Shown here in pieces: positions 1 through 12,298 of a stretch of DNA of 64,000 nt. Position 1 is the first letter of the stretch. Each line of letters begins with the position of its first letter. Made by a program: the position numbers and the translations under genes. Under the pieces are notes generated by a model that did not search any database, was not told the origin of the DNA, and was given only the letters and a program-made list of their open reading frames with translations. This stretch comes from Acanthamoeba castellanii str. Neff (taxonomy: Eukaryota > Discosea > Longamoebia > Acanthamoebidae), in contig NW_004457620.1 of the NCBI RefSeq assembly GCF_000313135.1, positions 110,212 through 174,211 of the forward strand, in the 5' to 3' direction.

Positions 1-60
1 GGAGAAGTGTTAGGGGTCCGGGGGGGGGGGTTTGTTGGTTTGTGTTTCGTCGTGAGCTCA

Positions 61-3000
61 TCAGCCCTTGCGGCCGAAGAAGGACGAGACGCCCTTCTTG
101 GCAGCCGCGCCGGCACCGCCGGCACCAGCGCCGCCCTGCTGGACCTTCTTGAGCTCGGTGTTGAGGTTGTCGTTGGCGGCCTGGGCCTCGGCCAGTGCGA
201 TCTTGGTGGCCACGAGCTGCTGCTCGAGGGTCTTCATCTCGGCCTGCATCTTGGCCAGGCGGTCGTCGGCCGCGCTCGCGTCGGACTGGAGGTCGAACTT
301 CTCGGCCTGCATCTGCGCCAGGGCCAGCTTGCTGTTGATCAGCTGGTCCTCCACGTCCTTGAACTGCTTGCTCAGCACCTCCCTGTTCGAGCTCGACAGC
401 CTCACCACACCACGCGCCGCGTCCGCTATTGTGTATCGTGTCGTGTTGTGTGTTGCGTTGTGTGATGAATGTCAGTATATTGCGCACACGCACACACCGC
501 ACACGCAGGAGACGAACCGGGAGCGTCGATTTGGTCGTCGCGGTCGACGTGCTTGAACTCGCACTCGCCGAGCTCCAGTCGCCAGCCAAAGTTGTTGGTG
601 TCGAGCTCGCCCACCACCTCCTGCGTGACGGCGTAGCCTGCAACGCCCCCAACAATCGCCGACGGTCAGTTCACCGCCTCGCATGCGTGTCGTGTCGTGT
701 CGTTGGTCGTGTCGTCGCGTACCAAACTCGGCGCCCTGCTGGATCTGGTCGGCGACCTTCTGGCGGAGCTCGGGGTTCTCCTTGTAGGCATCCAGCGCCT
801 TCGTGGCCAGCGCGCGCACCTTGGGCCACAGCTCGCGGATGCTGTCCTTCAAGCTCGCCTCCCGACCCACCGACACCACCTAAACCGCAAAACGCGTCGT
901 TTAGTCGCGTGCGTGTGCGTGAGCGGTGGTGTGTGCGCGTGCGGCTGTGCGTGTGCGGCGTGTGCGTTGACGTGCCTGCAGGCCCTGGAGGTGGGACACG
1001 AAGCGGATGGCCTGAGGAGCGCCGGCCGGGCACTTGCGGTGCACCTGCAGGCTCAGCAGGTGCGCGCTCTGCTCCATCGACGGGAGCGGACGCACGATGG
1101 CCGCCGCCGGGAAGCGAGGGTGGTCCAGCCCCGTCGCCTGCACCACCAGCCCTCCGTTAGTCCACTGCCCACCAACGACACGACACACGCACTACCGCAC
1201 GCGACTAAACGACACGCTCGTACCTCGAAGGCCTTGAGTCGGATGGAGGCGCTCTGGCTGTCGCCGGTGTTGTCGAAGAGGGTCTCGAACCGCTCGAACT
1301 TGAGCAGCGCCAGGGTCGAATCGTCGATGGGCTGCAGCTCCGTCACCTCCTCCTTCTCCTTGTTCTCCTCACCTGCCCCGCCCCCGGGTGTCAGCCGACC
1401 CGCCTCATGTGCGCACCACTTTGTGTTTGTGTGCGTGTGCGGCGGTGGGGTGTGCGTGCGCGGCGGCGGCGGCGGTGGTACCGGTGGCGGGGGAGGTCAG
1501 GTCCCAGTGGTCGACGACGCCGGCGAGGGCGCCGGGCGAGGGGAAGTTGAAGAGCGCCTTGTCGATCCGCACGAACGTCGTCACATGGAAGCTGAACAAA
1601 ACAATATTAATTAAATAACGAGATAAATAGCTAGCAACAAATAACAGAAAAAGAAAAAGAAAAGAAAGGAAAGGCGTTTCTTCTTTTTCGTACTTTGCGA
1701 TGCCGTAGCGGATGGCGTCGACGATCAGCTTCTGCTTCTCGGCGAGGGTCAGCTCCTTCTCTTCGTCGTCGGCCTTGCGGCCGGGCTCGGTCGAGGCCGC
1801 GTCGGCCCCGCCGGCGGCGATGCGCATCATGCGGTTGACCTTCCGCCTCTCGCGCTCCTCGCGCTCGATGCGGAGGCCCCACGCGATGTTCTCCTCCTCC
1901 ATGCGGTGCAGGTAGAGCAGCTGCGACGCCGTGATCCGCGCGTGCAGCTCGCTCGTGTGCAGCGTCAGCTCCAGCTTGTGCGTCTGGGACTGCATTGTGT
2001 GTTGCGTGTTGTGTGCGGCGTGTGCGGTCGCGCGTGTGCGGTGAGCAAGAGCGCGGTAGGACGGAACGAAGTGAGCGGACGGCGACGTACGTCGGTGGAG
2101 ATGGGCGGGAAGTAGCGGCCGTAGAGGCGGAGGTAGGCCGGGTTGAGCAGCGGCGTGGCCGTGGGACCGCCTTCGGCCAGCTGCACCACGTCGCACGTCA
2201 CCCGCTGCAACTCACACTGTCGAACAACGACACGACACGACACGACACACGCACCAAGAAGAGTGAGTGCGCCATCGCACGACACACAACAAATGACATG
2301 ACACGCGACGAACCTGGAATTTGTGGATGGTGCCCTCCTCGGGGGTGAGCTCGTTGCGCTTCTCGGGGAGCGCGTTGAGGGCGTCCTTGAGGAAGGGCGG
2401 GAAGGGCCAGTCGGGCTGGTTGGTCACCGACAGCTTGCCCACCCCGAAGTGGATCGCGTTGTTGCGCAGCTCCGCCACGTTCGAGTCCGGAATGTTCGGC
2501 AGAATGAACGACGTCTCCGTCGCCTGTGTCGTGCGTGTCGTGTCAGCCGCACCGCCACACACACACCACACACACAACACGGGGGTGAGAGGGGAGTGGG
2601 TACGGTCATGTTGAACTTGGCGTTCATGTAGTAGAAGTCCTTGAGGTCGGCGAGGGAGCCCTCCTCGCGCTTCTGCTGGAAGAGCTCGAGGAAGTGGGCC
2701 GTCTGCTTCTCAAAGTCCTGCTCGAGCGGGCCCTCGACGATCCACGAGTAGAGGTCCTTCCAGACCTGCTTGTCAAAGACCACCTGCGCGCCGTGCATCG
2801 ACACATGCGCCTCCACGGTGGGCACCCGCCGCTGGGTGGCCTCGTCGCCCTCCACCTTGGTCCTGTGCATCACGCGCGCCGTCACCAGCGACCCGTTCTC
2901 CGACGTGAACGCATCTACACGACACGACACGCACACACGACACGAGGTGAGCTTTTTGTGGTTGACCGACGTAGACTACAATTTGACTGTGGTTGACTTG

Positions 3001-5166
3001 GGGGGAGGAGGGATGACCGTCGCGCTTTTCGGTGTTCTGGGCGAGGAGGCGCAGGTACTGGGGCTCCTTGTCGGCGGAGGGCTTGCGCTCGCGGAAGGTG
3101 ACGGCCGACACGGTGGTCTCCACCAGCGACTCCCAGCACTGCACGGGCTGATCCTGCCCTCGGCCGCCGAGATCTGTGCCCCGATGCCGCCGCAAATGAG
3201 CCATCGACTTGCGTGCGTGTGGGATGGTGCGTGTGCGCACCTTTGATGATGTAGGTGATGAGTCGCTCGGGCGAGAGGGTGAGGCTGAGACCGAAGCCAA
3301 AGAAGGTGAAGCCCTCGTCGCCGCCCTGCTGGCCCTTGAGGAACTCGATCACGAATCGGTGCAGCGTCAGACCGTACGACAGCCTGATTGACAAAATAGA
3401 AAACAAAAATAATGATTAATATACTTTTCTTATTTTAAAATAAAAATGATGATTAATAAATGAGGGGCGCACTTGTTGGCGCGGAGATCTTGGCCCTCGA
3501 TGGTGATGGCCTCCGAGGCGGGAATCTCACGCGCGAAGCAGTCCCTGTGGCGTTGAGAGAGAAAAATAAGGTAAATGAAAAGATAAGGAAACAAAGTCGT
3601 GCCGTCAGTGCGTGTTTGTGTTTGGGGCGGGGGCGAGGTTGATGAGCGTTTGCTACGAACCGGAGAGCGAGGCTGAGCTCGGCGAGGCGCTGCCACTTGC
3701 CCTGGGTGAGGCTGAAGTTGAGCTCCTCGAACACCGCCTCGAGCGAGCTCGACTTCCACAGGTTCGTCTTGCCGTCGAACTGTGTGAGAATCTGTTGTTC
3801 GCGCGCCCAGTCATGTATTAGTTAGTTGCGCCCTCCCAGATTGCTACCGCGTGTGCGGTGGTGCGTGCGCGCGTGTGTGTGTTGATGCCAAGTTGGCCTG
3901 TGGACTGCGTACTCGGATCTCGATCGGCAGACCTTCGATGATGGGCACCTGCGCATTGAGGATTGCTTTAGTCGAGGGCATACCACGCGCGCAACGAGAA
4001 GCGATTCGAACACTGAAGCGCGTGGGGGCGCAGTGGCAACAACGTACGGGAGTGTCGGCGGAGCCCATGGTGGAGGAGATGGTGATGCTGGCGATCTTCA
4101 TGAGCTTGTAGAGCAGACCCACGTTCTGCTCCTTGTCGAAGATCTGCGTCTGGGTGAGATCGCTCACGGCCTGCACGGTCGCACACCGCGCCACCTCATG
4201 AGTGTTGGACAAGGTGCCGAGCAAATGTGTCGCGTGTGTCGCGTGTGTGCGACGCTATGTGCGATGAGCGGACCTCCCACTTGGCGTTGGCGGACTGGAC
4301 GACCATGTTCTCGACGTCGATCTTGAGTCCGGGCCTGCGCTCGGGGTGGAAGGGGTCGCGGGCCATGGTCTCCAGGGTCATGTGGCACTCCTTCACCTCG
4401 AGCTTCACGCCGCGCAGCATGTCCATCTTCTCCGCCTTCTCCGACACGCCCTTCTTGCCGATCACGCTGCGCATTGACAACACCCGCCCACCCAGCCGTA
4501 AGCCCATCACGTTCGTGTCGCACCGCACACGCACACGCACCACCGCACACGCGACACGCGACGTAGTAGAAGAGTACCTCTGGGCGAGGGTGCTGGGCAT
4601 GGGCTTGACGGTGTCGGGCTCACGCAGGTGGAGATCGAGCCGCTCCAGGGAAAACGTGATCGGCTCTCGCTTCAGGTTCATGTAGGGCACCTGTGTAAAA
4701 CGTGTTGCACACCACAAGTAAAAAAAGAAGTAAATAATAAATAACATTTACACAACGTGAGTAGTCTGGGGGCGCAGAGATGAATGAATTCTGCACAGCA
4801 GCCTCTTCAATGGCACTAATTGATTAAAAAAATAACAGCGGCATAATCGTAGAGCCATTTGTTGAAGAAAAAGAGGAACCTTGATATTGAGCTCGGTGCA
4901 CTTGGCAGAGATAACCTCGAGATTGGTGGGGAGTGACATCAACTCCTGCAGCGCCTCGGGATTGAGCTCTGCCACATGAGACAATTAATTAATTTCGGTA
5001 AATTAGAGGATGGTCGGAAGCTCTCCTTCACAGGGATCGATAAGGTACCGAAATCCTTGACCTGGGCGGTGCCCTTCATAATCTGGAGCGACAACATCTC
5101 CTTGTTGAATCCATTAATGAACTTCTTGAGCGTAGAGCCCAGAATCTTCGAGACCAGGGCTTCCAT
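61..5166 (-). CDS. Chorein-N bridge-like lipid-transfer protein (UHRF1BP1/BLTP3-like)
   Basis: Reconstructed from about 20 exons, roughly 1,080 residues. The start is the ATG at 5166-5164. The first exon ends at 5049 and joins the next (from 4978) with frame kept. The N-terminus has the chorein pattern (ALVSKILGSTLKKFINGFNK). It is followed by ELNPEALQELMSLPTNLEV and later QSANAKWE, which fit the BLTP3/UHRF1BP1 N-terminal layout as known to me better than classical VPS13. The family forms hydrophobic grooves that move phospholipids at membrane contact sites. The middle is beta-rich. The last about 110 residues (408-61) are a heptad-rich coiled coil ending in a Gly/Ala linker and SSFFGRKG. It is shorter than human BLTP3 proteins (about 1,400 residues) and much shorter than VPS13. 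Internal exon edges are approximate. A generic VPS13-family member is the alternative. Confidence 0.8.
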
Positions 5167-5370
5167 CTTGTGTGTAGTCGATCTTTGTGTTGCCTTTTTT
5201 CAGATCACGTTCGCCACCAGATTCTTCTCGGTGTTCGGTGTCGCGTAGCCTCAAAAAAGAATGAAATCGCCCTATAATTCGTAATTATTTGCCAAACTCG
5301 AAATGTGTTTTGGAGTTTGTTTTTTTTATATTTTGTGTGGTGTATTGACAAGAAGAGGAAGAGGAAGGCC

Positions 5371-6258
5371 TCAGAAGACGGAGATGAGCGCGAAGCAGGC
5401 GTAGAGGAGGCCGATGGGGTAGGCGACGAGGATGTGCTGGTCCTTCATGGTGAGCAGGGTCACGAACATGAGCGCGGCCGAGTGGGTGCACCAGCCGATG
5501 CACACGACGGCCAGTACGTAGCCGACGATCGAGTTCATGCGGATGAAGATGGACAGGCCGGCGAGGCCGATCACCGGCAGGAGGCAGTAGCCCAGGATGC
5601 TGGCCGTCTTGTAGATGTCGATGCCCCGCTCGCTCAGCAGGTTCATCATCACGTAGACGCCCAGGCAGCCCAGCACGCCGATGCCGTAGATGTAGCCAAA
5701 GTGCACCTTGCCCGACTGCGACCGAGAAGCGTCAGCGACTCACAACAGAGCCCAGGGCTCGGCAAAGAAAAAGATGGAGGGAGGAGGTGTACCAGCAAAA
5801 GGATGGCACCCAGGAGGAGGCAGAACATGATGGGTCCGGCCAAGTCGCGGTCACCGATGATCTCTGCATCGAGGCGTGACATAGGATTGAGCACGGCCAG
5901 CGTTTTCACTCGAATGTGCGTAAGATTGATGCCCAGCTCTGCGCTCGCCAAGAAGATGAGGATGAAGATCAGCATAACGCTGCCTTATAAGATCAAAATC
6001 GATCCCTTCAAAAAGTGATTCAATTGGCATACCTTCGAGAAGTGGTGGCTCATCTTCGAATCCGCTGGTGTTTCCCTCCATGTGCCCACTCGAGCTCAAG
6101 CCCAGGGGTTGGCTCATGAATTGACCAGAGCCCTCAGCCCCTGCAGCATTGAAGTCGAATCCACCTCCTCCCGACATGCCATCGTCATCGCTGTAGCTCG
6201 TGGGGAAGAATTGAAGGCTCTGATCCTGCTGTGGGTAGCCATAACCCTGTCCTTCCAT
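5371..6258 (-). CDS. YIPF5: YIP1-family Golgi membrane protein (YIPF5-like)
   Basis: Three exons, 6258-6033, 5938-5793 and 5715-5371, give 238 residues with all phases matching. The cytosolic N-terminus is rich in Gly, Gln and Asp. It leads into EDEPPLLEELGIN, where exons 1 and 2 join exactly at the family's conserved motif. DLAGP and GYCLLP follow, then about five hydrophobic segments, and the chain ends in LLYACFALISVF, the typical YIPF5/YIPF7 end. The family binds Rab GTPases and YIF1 and acts in ER-Golgi vesicle traffic. The full length fits the family. The gene lies tandem behind the lipid-transfer gene, with about 200 bases between its stop and that gene's ATG. Confidence 0.93.
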
Positions 6259-6680
6259 CTGCGCTGTGTTCTGAATTTAGTCGTCTTGATGGTATTTTCA
6301 ATCTATTCGTTTAAAAAACGAACAGATAGCAATCTGCCACGTCAGCAAAAGGCAAGGACCGACCGCAACCCTCGAGGTCGAGCCATCCGATAGCGCGTGT
6401 GAAGCAGCTCGTGCGGGACAGGGAGCGTTCCGCCCACAGCAGCGCTCGACCCGTCCTCGCTGGCAACCTTCTGGAGGTGACCGCACCCTCGCGAGCTAAG
6501 ACATCCAGCAAGGCTGCACACTCCGCGAAACGAGAGAAACGTTGGGTGGTGTGCTGCTTGTTAGAGAGTGCTCTTTACTGGGCAGCCATACATTTTTATC
6601 CAACTCCATTTTACTGGTCCACCTTTTGCACTCGAATGCTGCAACACCCGTGGCTGAAGTAACGATAGTCCTCCAGCTCA
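6259..6680. other. Intergenic region between two minus-strand genes
   Basis: Upstream of the YIPF5-like ATG and downstream of the actin-like stop. No reading frame here shows a recognisable family. A short perfect hairpin, TTCGTTT-AAA-AAACGAA, lies near 6307-6323. Its role is unknown. Confidence 0.5.
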
Positions 6681-9600
6681 TCAGTTGCTGGTGAGCCAGG
6701 AGAAGTCGGTGTTGGCCAGGCCTGTGGCGATGCTTGGTCCTAACAACAGTCACCTCCCCCACCACAATGATTCGGGAGTAATGGTGAGTTCTTGAATCAA
6801 TTTCAAAAGAAAAAGAAAGAAATGAAGAACGGGTGGTGATGGGGGTAGGGACCGTGTTCGTTGTAGAGCTCCTGGGTGATGAGTGCCTCCTGCAGCTGCG
6901 TGCAGCTGCTGACCACCGAGCCGCCGAGCCACGCCCCATCCACGCCCTCCCCGCTCGCAACGATCTTCACCTTGCCGCCCAGCTCTGAGTCCCTCCACAC
7001 CAAGTTGTCGTCATCGTCACCGTCCATCAGCACAGCAGCGCAGGGGAATTGATGTGCTCATTTGTAATGAGTAGGTGGGTTTGGGCGGGGGGCCGAACCA
7101 GTAGGCAGGAGCGCGACGAGTTCGCTGTGGAGGCGCGGCGCCAGTCCGCTGATCTGTGCGCTCCCGCCTGTGATCACGATATTCCCGCACAGCTGCTCCC
7201 TATTCGTGAGATGTATTGGCACAACATATGCGCGAACGTACACGTCAGCTTGCCAATTAAATTACAAGGAGGCGGGAGTGGGTTAACTGGAGGTCGGGGG
7301 CGTCTTTGAAGGAGTCGATGCTATGGGCCAGGCCCTCGTGCATGCCCTTCCTCGCCTCGTTCACCTCGTCTGCGTTGCACATGCGCGCGAGCAGTGAGTC
7401 GCTCAATCGTACTCGAAACGCACGACACACGACAACATGCCACATGCCACACGAACACGGGGAGCCACACAATGCAAATACCGCGGGGCGTCGTACCACA
7501 CCACCGGTACATAAACTTGTGCTTGGTGGCCACCACCCAGTCGAGCAGCTGCGGTTGGAAGAGCGGTTCCACGCAGGCAAACCGCTCACTCCCCACCACC
7601 ACTTTGCTCTCTGCACAATGCCATCAAGTTCAAGTAAGTGTGTCGTGTGTCGTGTGTCGTGTGTCGTGTGTCGTGGTCGGGTCGTGTGTCGTGTGTCGTG
7701 TACCGTCGGGCATGGAGTAGGGGCGAACGATGCGGTGGTGCTGCACCGACCTGTCGATCAGCACCAGCAGCTCGCTGGGCAGCACGTCGAGATAGGTGCC
7801 CCGCACGCGCGTACACTCGAAGAACGGCACCGGCTCGCGCGCGCCGTCGCGCAGCTGTCGCGCGGCAACCTCGCGGTCACGCTCTGGCGCCAGCGAACAG
7901 AATCCCAACGCGTGCTTCATTTCTATGTGCGTGCGTGTGCGGTGCGTGCGTGTGCGGTGCGTGCCACACGTGTGCAAGGTGTGTGTGAGATTCTTAATCG
8001 CGAGAAAGAAATGTGGGTGAGCTGTTGACGGGTACCATTGGCGACGCCCCTGTAGACTCCGCTCTCCTCGAATGAGCTGCCGGGCTGCTGCGTCAGGAGG
8101 TGGAGGAGGTGGTCTGTGAGCATCCCGCCGCCGAGGCAAGGCAGCCGCACCACGCCCTGCTCCAGCACCCTTCCTGTTTCGTTGTTGGTTTGGATTTGGG
8201 TTTGGGTTTGGGTTTGGGTTTGGGTTTGGGTTTGGGCAGGAGGGCGGTGCAGAAGGACCTTGAACGACGGGCACGATGTGGGTGTCATGAACACCGATGT
8301 CGACCACGAGGGCCGTCTTCTTCCCTAGCCACACGCTAGCCAACACTTGCTGTTTTGAATTCAAGTGTATGAAACGTATTGTAAGGGATGTTAGCAACAA
8401 TAAAATCAACTATGAGGAGTCAAGAGAATAAGATGGACGAACCTGGTTGGCGGAGAAGAAGGCGGGCACGTTGAAAGTCTCCATGGCGATCTGGAGCATC
8501 TTTTCAAGGTGTGCCTGCGGCGTGAACGATGTGTGGCTCATCACCAGCGGATGCTCCTCTGGCGCTACCCGCAGCTCGTTGTAGAACGTATGGTGCCTGT
8601 CGCGTTGTTGTTGTTGTTGTTGTTTCTCTTTCTTATTAAAATATAAAACAACGCTTTAAAATAAAATCAGGAGCGTACCAGACGCGTTCCATGGCGTCGA
8701 AGTTAAGGATGGTCCGATTGTGCATCTGCGATACAACCAATTGATTGGTTGGTTTAACATTGGCTGACCAATACAGAGGATTGGGGGGGGGGCTGTAAGT
8801 ACGGGGATCTCTTGGCGGAGGATGCCCCGCTTGGCGATGACTTCGTCGCCCACGTAGAACCACTTGATGCCCATGCCCACCGGCACCGAGTGACTGTGTC
8901 GCGGGTAGCCCACCACCGCCGGAATGCGCGACCGGGGCGCGTCATCTCCTCCAAACCCTGGAAGCATCCACCCCGCCCCTTTGAGGCACACGACACACGA
9001 CACACGACGCACGACGCACGACGCACGACGCACGACGCACGACGCACACGAAAGAAACGAGAGGTACCGGCTTTGACGGTGTGGCCGCCATTGTCCAACA
9101 CGATATAGGAGACGTCCTCCTGCCTGTAGTCCGCCTGTGGCGTCACGACGTCCCCGCCGACGTCCCCCAGCATCCACCGAAACGGCAGCCCGCCGCCGGT
9201 GGTAGTGGTGGTCTCGCGACGGTGGACCGTACTAGTCGACATCGGCGACGACGGCATAGTTGCGTGGCGCATGGGATGTAGATCGTGCGCCTCGTCGGCC
9301 ACGTGTGACCGCTTCACGCTGTCGTCGACCGATTGGACGCACTTCTTCATCATCATCATCGGCGCTGCTGACGTGGCGACACGTGGCGCGCCTGAGGTGG
9401 TGGGTCCGCCGCGTCTGCGGCTGTGGCGGCGGCACAGGTCGTACCAGTCGAAGCGCAGCTGCATCGCCTCGTCCTCCAGCTCCTCTGCGGTGTCAGAGTC
9501 GTCATGCAGAGCGCGGCGGTGGATGCGCTCGCTGTAGTTGAGCCCGAGTCGACGGAAATAGAAGGCGCGCCACGAGGAATCGACGCGCAAGAGGCGGTAG

Positions 9601-11263
9601 AGCCGCTTGTCGGCGGCGCACATCAGCCGCGCGACATCGCCCGCGCCCAGGCGGCTCGTCACGCGCCACACGACCTCGGCCGGCAGCGCCGTGAACAAGC
9701 CGCGCGCGGCGACGTCATCGCCGTCGACACCATTGCCGACGCGGTGATGGACATTGTCGCTGGTCCGCTGCTGCTGGAGCTCGATGGCGGCGAGATAGGC
9801 CTCGACAAAGCCCTCCGTGTCGCCCTCTCGCAACAGCTCCTGTTGTGTGTGGAATGTCGGGCACGCGACGCATTGGAATGTGATCATACTTGTCGACTGG
9901 GAGAAGGAAGCGGCCACGTTGTGCGTGTGTGGGTGGTACCTCGGATTGGTCGTAGAGGGCGACGATGCGGCGCCACGCCGACTCGTCAGCCGACGACACG
10001 TGTCGCGGCGTGAGCGGAGAGTCGACGCGCCTGAAGATGAGCTCCGTGCGCAGCACGTACTTCACCCCCTCCGCCAGCCGAGCCCCCTGTGTCGTTGGTC
10101 GTGTCGTGTCGTGTCGTGTCGTCGTATCGTGAATACATAGAATGAAGTGGAAGTGGGCGGTGGTTGGGGTGAAGTGCCTCGTGGAGGAGGTCGTGCTTGA
10201 AGACCAGCGCGCGTCCGACCTTGGGAGTCACCGACCGCCGCACCACCCGGTCGTCGTCACGTGGCGCCGCATGCGGGCTGGCGCCATCAGGTGCGTGGGC
10301 GGCGGCAGCTGCGAGGAAGTTAGTCTGTCCGCCGTGGCAGGCGGGCGACGTGGTGGCGTCGTTGAGGTAGATGAGCACGGTGAAGATGCTGGCCTCGTGT
10401 GCGCTCGGCACCCACGGCCCGTCCATGTGCGCGCTGAAGTGGCACCCTGCGCAATCAATCGATTAATCAGTCGTTTCTCAGTTCCCGAGCTTGTGCGCTA
10501 TCGAACACTGCCCTCTGTGGTTGGTGGCCCATGTTGGTGGAAAATGGACGCTACTACGCACCGGGGCGATAGCGGCCGATCTTGAAGCATTCGTTGAGGC
10601 TGCACGGCAACCACACGCCTTCCGTGCCTGGCCCCATCGGATTCCACAGCAAATCTGAACACGCCACACACGCCACACGCCACACGCCACACGACACGCA
10701 CACACGACACGACCAACGACACGACCAACGACACACAACGCATTACCAAATCTGAATTAAAAAAAGTGGCTGGGCTAGCCTAGGCGTACCACGGCGATCG
10801 AGGGCGGGCAGGAGCCGGGCGAAGAGGCCGCGTACAATGTGCGGTGGGGCGAGGGTGAGGAGACGGTCGGAGCTGCGGTAAGCCTGCGGGAAGACGGTCT
10901 CGAGACTGGCGAGGCCCACGCGCTCGGCCTGGTCGATGTAGTGGCTGCACTCGTCGGCTGTGAGCACCTCGTCCACCACCCACGCCTCTATGCGGTCGGC
11001 ATTGGGCGCCCCAACATCGCCCAGGTCGACGCGTCTCGGTCCTGTGGTGGGCGCCTTCGCTTTAGGTTTGGCAGAGCAAAAAATAAATAAATAAATAAAT
11101 AAATAAAAATAAAAATAAAAATAAAAACACAATTCTAAAAGAAGTGGAAAAATGGAAAGGGGGGTGGACGTGGGACGTGGGTGCGGTCAGGGGAGAGGGA
11201 GGGAGGGTGGCTGATGGGGCTGAATTGTTGTTTCCCTGTGCTGCTCTCTTCATGATCACTCAT
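6681..11263 (-). CDS. 2OG-Fe(II) oxygenase / F-box / actin-like fusion protein
   Basis: The N-terminal part is a P4Hc-type 2-oxoglutarate dioxygenase. It has HMD (10429-10421), the distal His in LLHEG (codon 10183-10181) and [11 protein letters not shown] with the 2OG-binding Arg (10050-10048). Exon 10086-9940 joins exon 9839-9068 in phase 0. That single exon carries an F-box ([16 protein letters not shown], about 9705-9600), an acidic/His-rich linker, and the start of actin ([10 protein letters not shown]). The actin part then runs through [55 protein letters not shown], a C-terminal GPSIATG and the stop at 6681. The actin phosphate loops are altered: Ser14 and Asp157 equivalents are Gly and Val. 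One intron (10177-10087) has a GC donor. F-boxes bind Skp1 and P4Hc enzymes can hydroxylate Skp1, so self-contained Skp1 regulation is an inference. The first exon and ATG (11263 proposed) are uncertain. Confidence 0.85.
8195..8236 (+). repeat. Telomere-like (TTTGGG)7 array in an intron
   Basis: Seven perfect TTTGGG units, with imperfect units just before, inside an intron of the oxygenase/F-box/actin gene. On the coding strand the unit reads CCCAAA. The G-rich strand could form a G-quadruplex. It is an internal repeat, not a chromosome end, because coding exons lie on both sides. Confidence 0.9.
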
Positions 11264-11352
11264 CGTCAGCTTCCTCTCTTGTTTTGGGTGAAAAAGAAAG
11301 ATGGTCATTGGGCGAATCACCATTTTTATCTTATTTTCCGTCACACAGCCAC

Positions 11353-12075
11353 AACAGCTCACGGACCACCTCTTCCACCTCCTGACGCAGCAGCCTGGCA
11401 GCTACTTGAATGGAGCCGACAGGACCGCCGTTAGTGGTGCCCTTCAACTCACCAGATGTTCAAGATTGCAAATTTCACATCTCACACACCGCACGCGCAC
11501 GCACAGACGCACACACAGACGCACACACACGCCCGCGCGTGAACAGATATCTGTTCGCTAGCGCCAGAGCGTGACCTCTAGGTTGCCGCGCGACAGCTGC
11601 GCAACTGCGCGCGCGAGCCGGTGCCAGGTGGTGGTGGGGAGTGAGCGGTTTGACTGCGTGGAACCGCTCTTCCAGCCGCAGCTGCTCGAGTGCGTGCCAC
11701 CATCTCCAGCCAGCACTGGTGGTACGGTACGGCGCCACGTGTTGCGTGTGGTGTGCCACCACTCTCAATGTCGCTCCTGTTGTGTGTACCGTGCGTCTTC
11801 CCGTGCGGTGCTGCAGACGAGCTGGGCGGCAAGGTGAAGATCGTTACGAACGGATAGGGCGTGGATGGGGCGTTGGTCGGTGGTCAGCAGCTGCGCGCGG
11901 CTGCCGGAGGGACCGTCACCCAGGAGCTCTACAACGAACACGGTCCCTACCCCCCATCATCACCCTTTTCTTGCTCATCACTGTACTTTGGACTCACTTG
12001 CACCCTCTCAGGCCTGAGCATCGCCACACGCCTGGCAACACCGACTTGTCCTGGCTCACCAGCTTCTGATGAGAA
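11353..12075 (+). pseudogene. Decayed inverted partial copy of the actin-like exons
   Basis: This plus-strand stretch repeats parts of the neighbouring minus-strand actin-like gene in the same order. Matching pieces are [14 protein letters not shown] (from 11358), an intron-like stretch, the APERD...VAARQL piece (about 11561-11610), [17 protein letters not shown] (about 11641-11692), ELGGKVKIV...GVDGA (about 11818-11870), ELYNEHGP, and an end matching [15 protein letters not shown]. In-frame TAG stops sit at 11579-11581 and 11855-11857. The last piece has a one-base loss, and at least two exons' worth of sequence is missing. Because intron sequence is kept, this is a DNA-level duplication and not a processed copy. 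It lies head to head with the parent gene. Confidence 0.88.
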
Positions 12076-12298
12076 ACTCGTGTGCGTTGCATTGCGCGTT
12101 GTAGAGTTGTTTCCTACACATAACGTGCATTCATCCTCATCAGTTGCCTGACCATCAGAAGTTGACCTCGGGCCGTCCTCCGCCGACCACCTTTGAACCC
12201 TTGCCCTCCTTCTGCCATTGCTCGCCGCCCAAATTCTGGCTGCACAACACACAAGTGAGCTGCTGGGGCTACCGACCGAAAAGCCCTTTGGGGGGGGG

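Noticed and set aside
9840..9939. A separate start for the F-box/actin gene at 9917
   Set aside because: The codon at 9917 is GTG, and the frame before 9839 is intron sequence with proper GT and AG ends in phase with the oxygenase exon.
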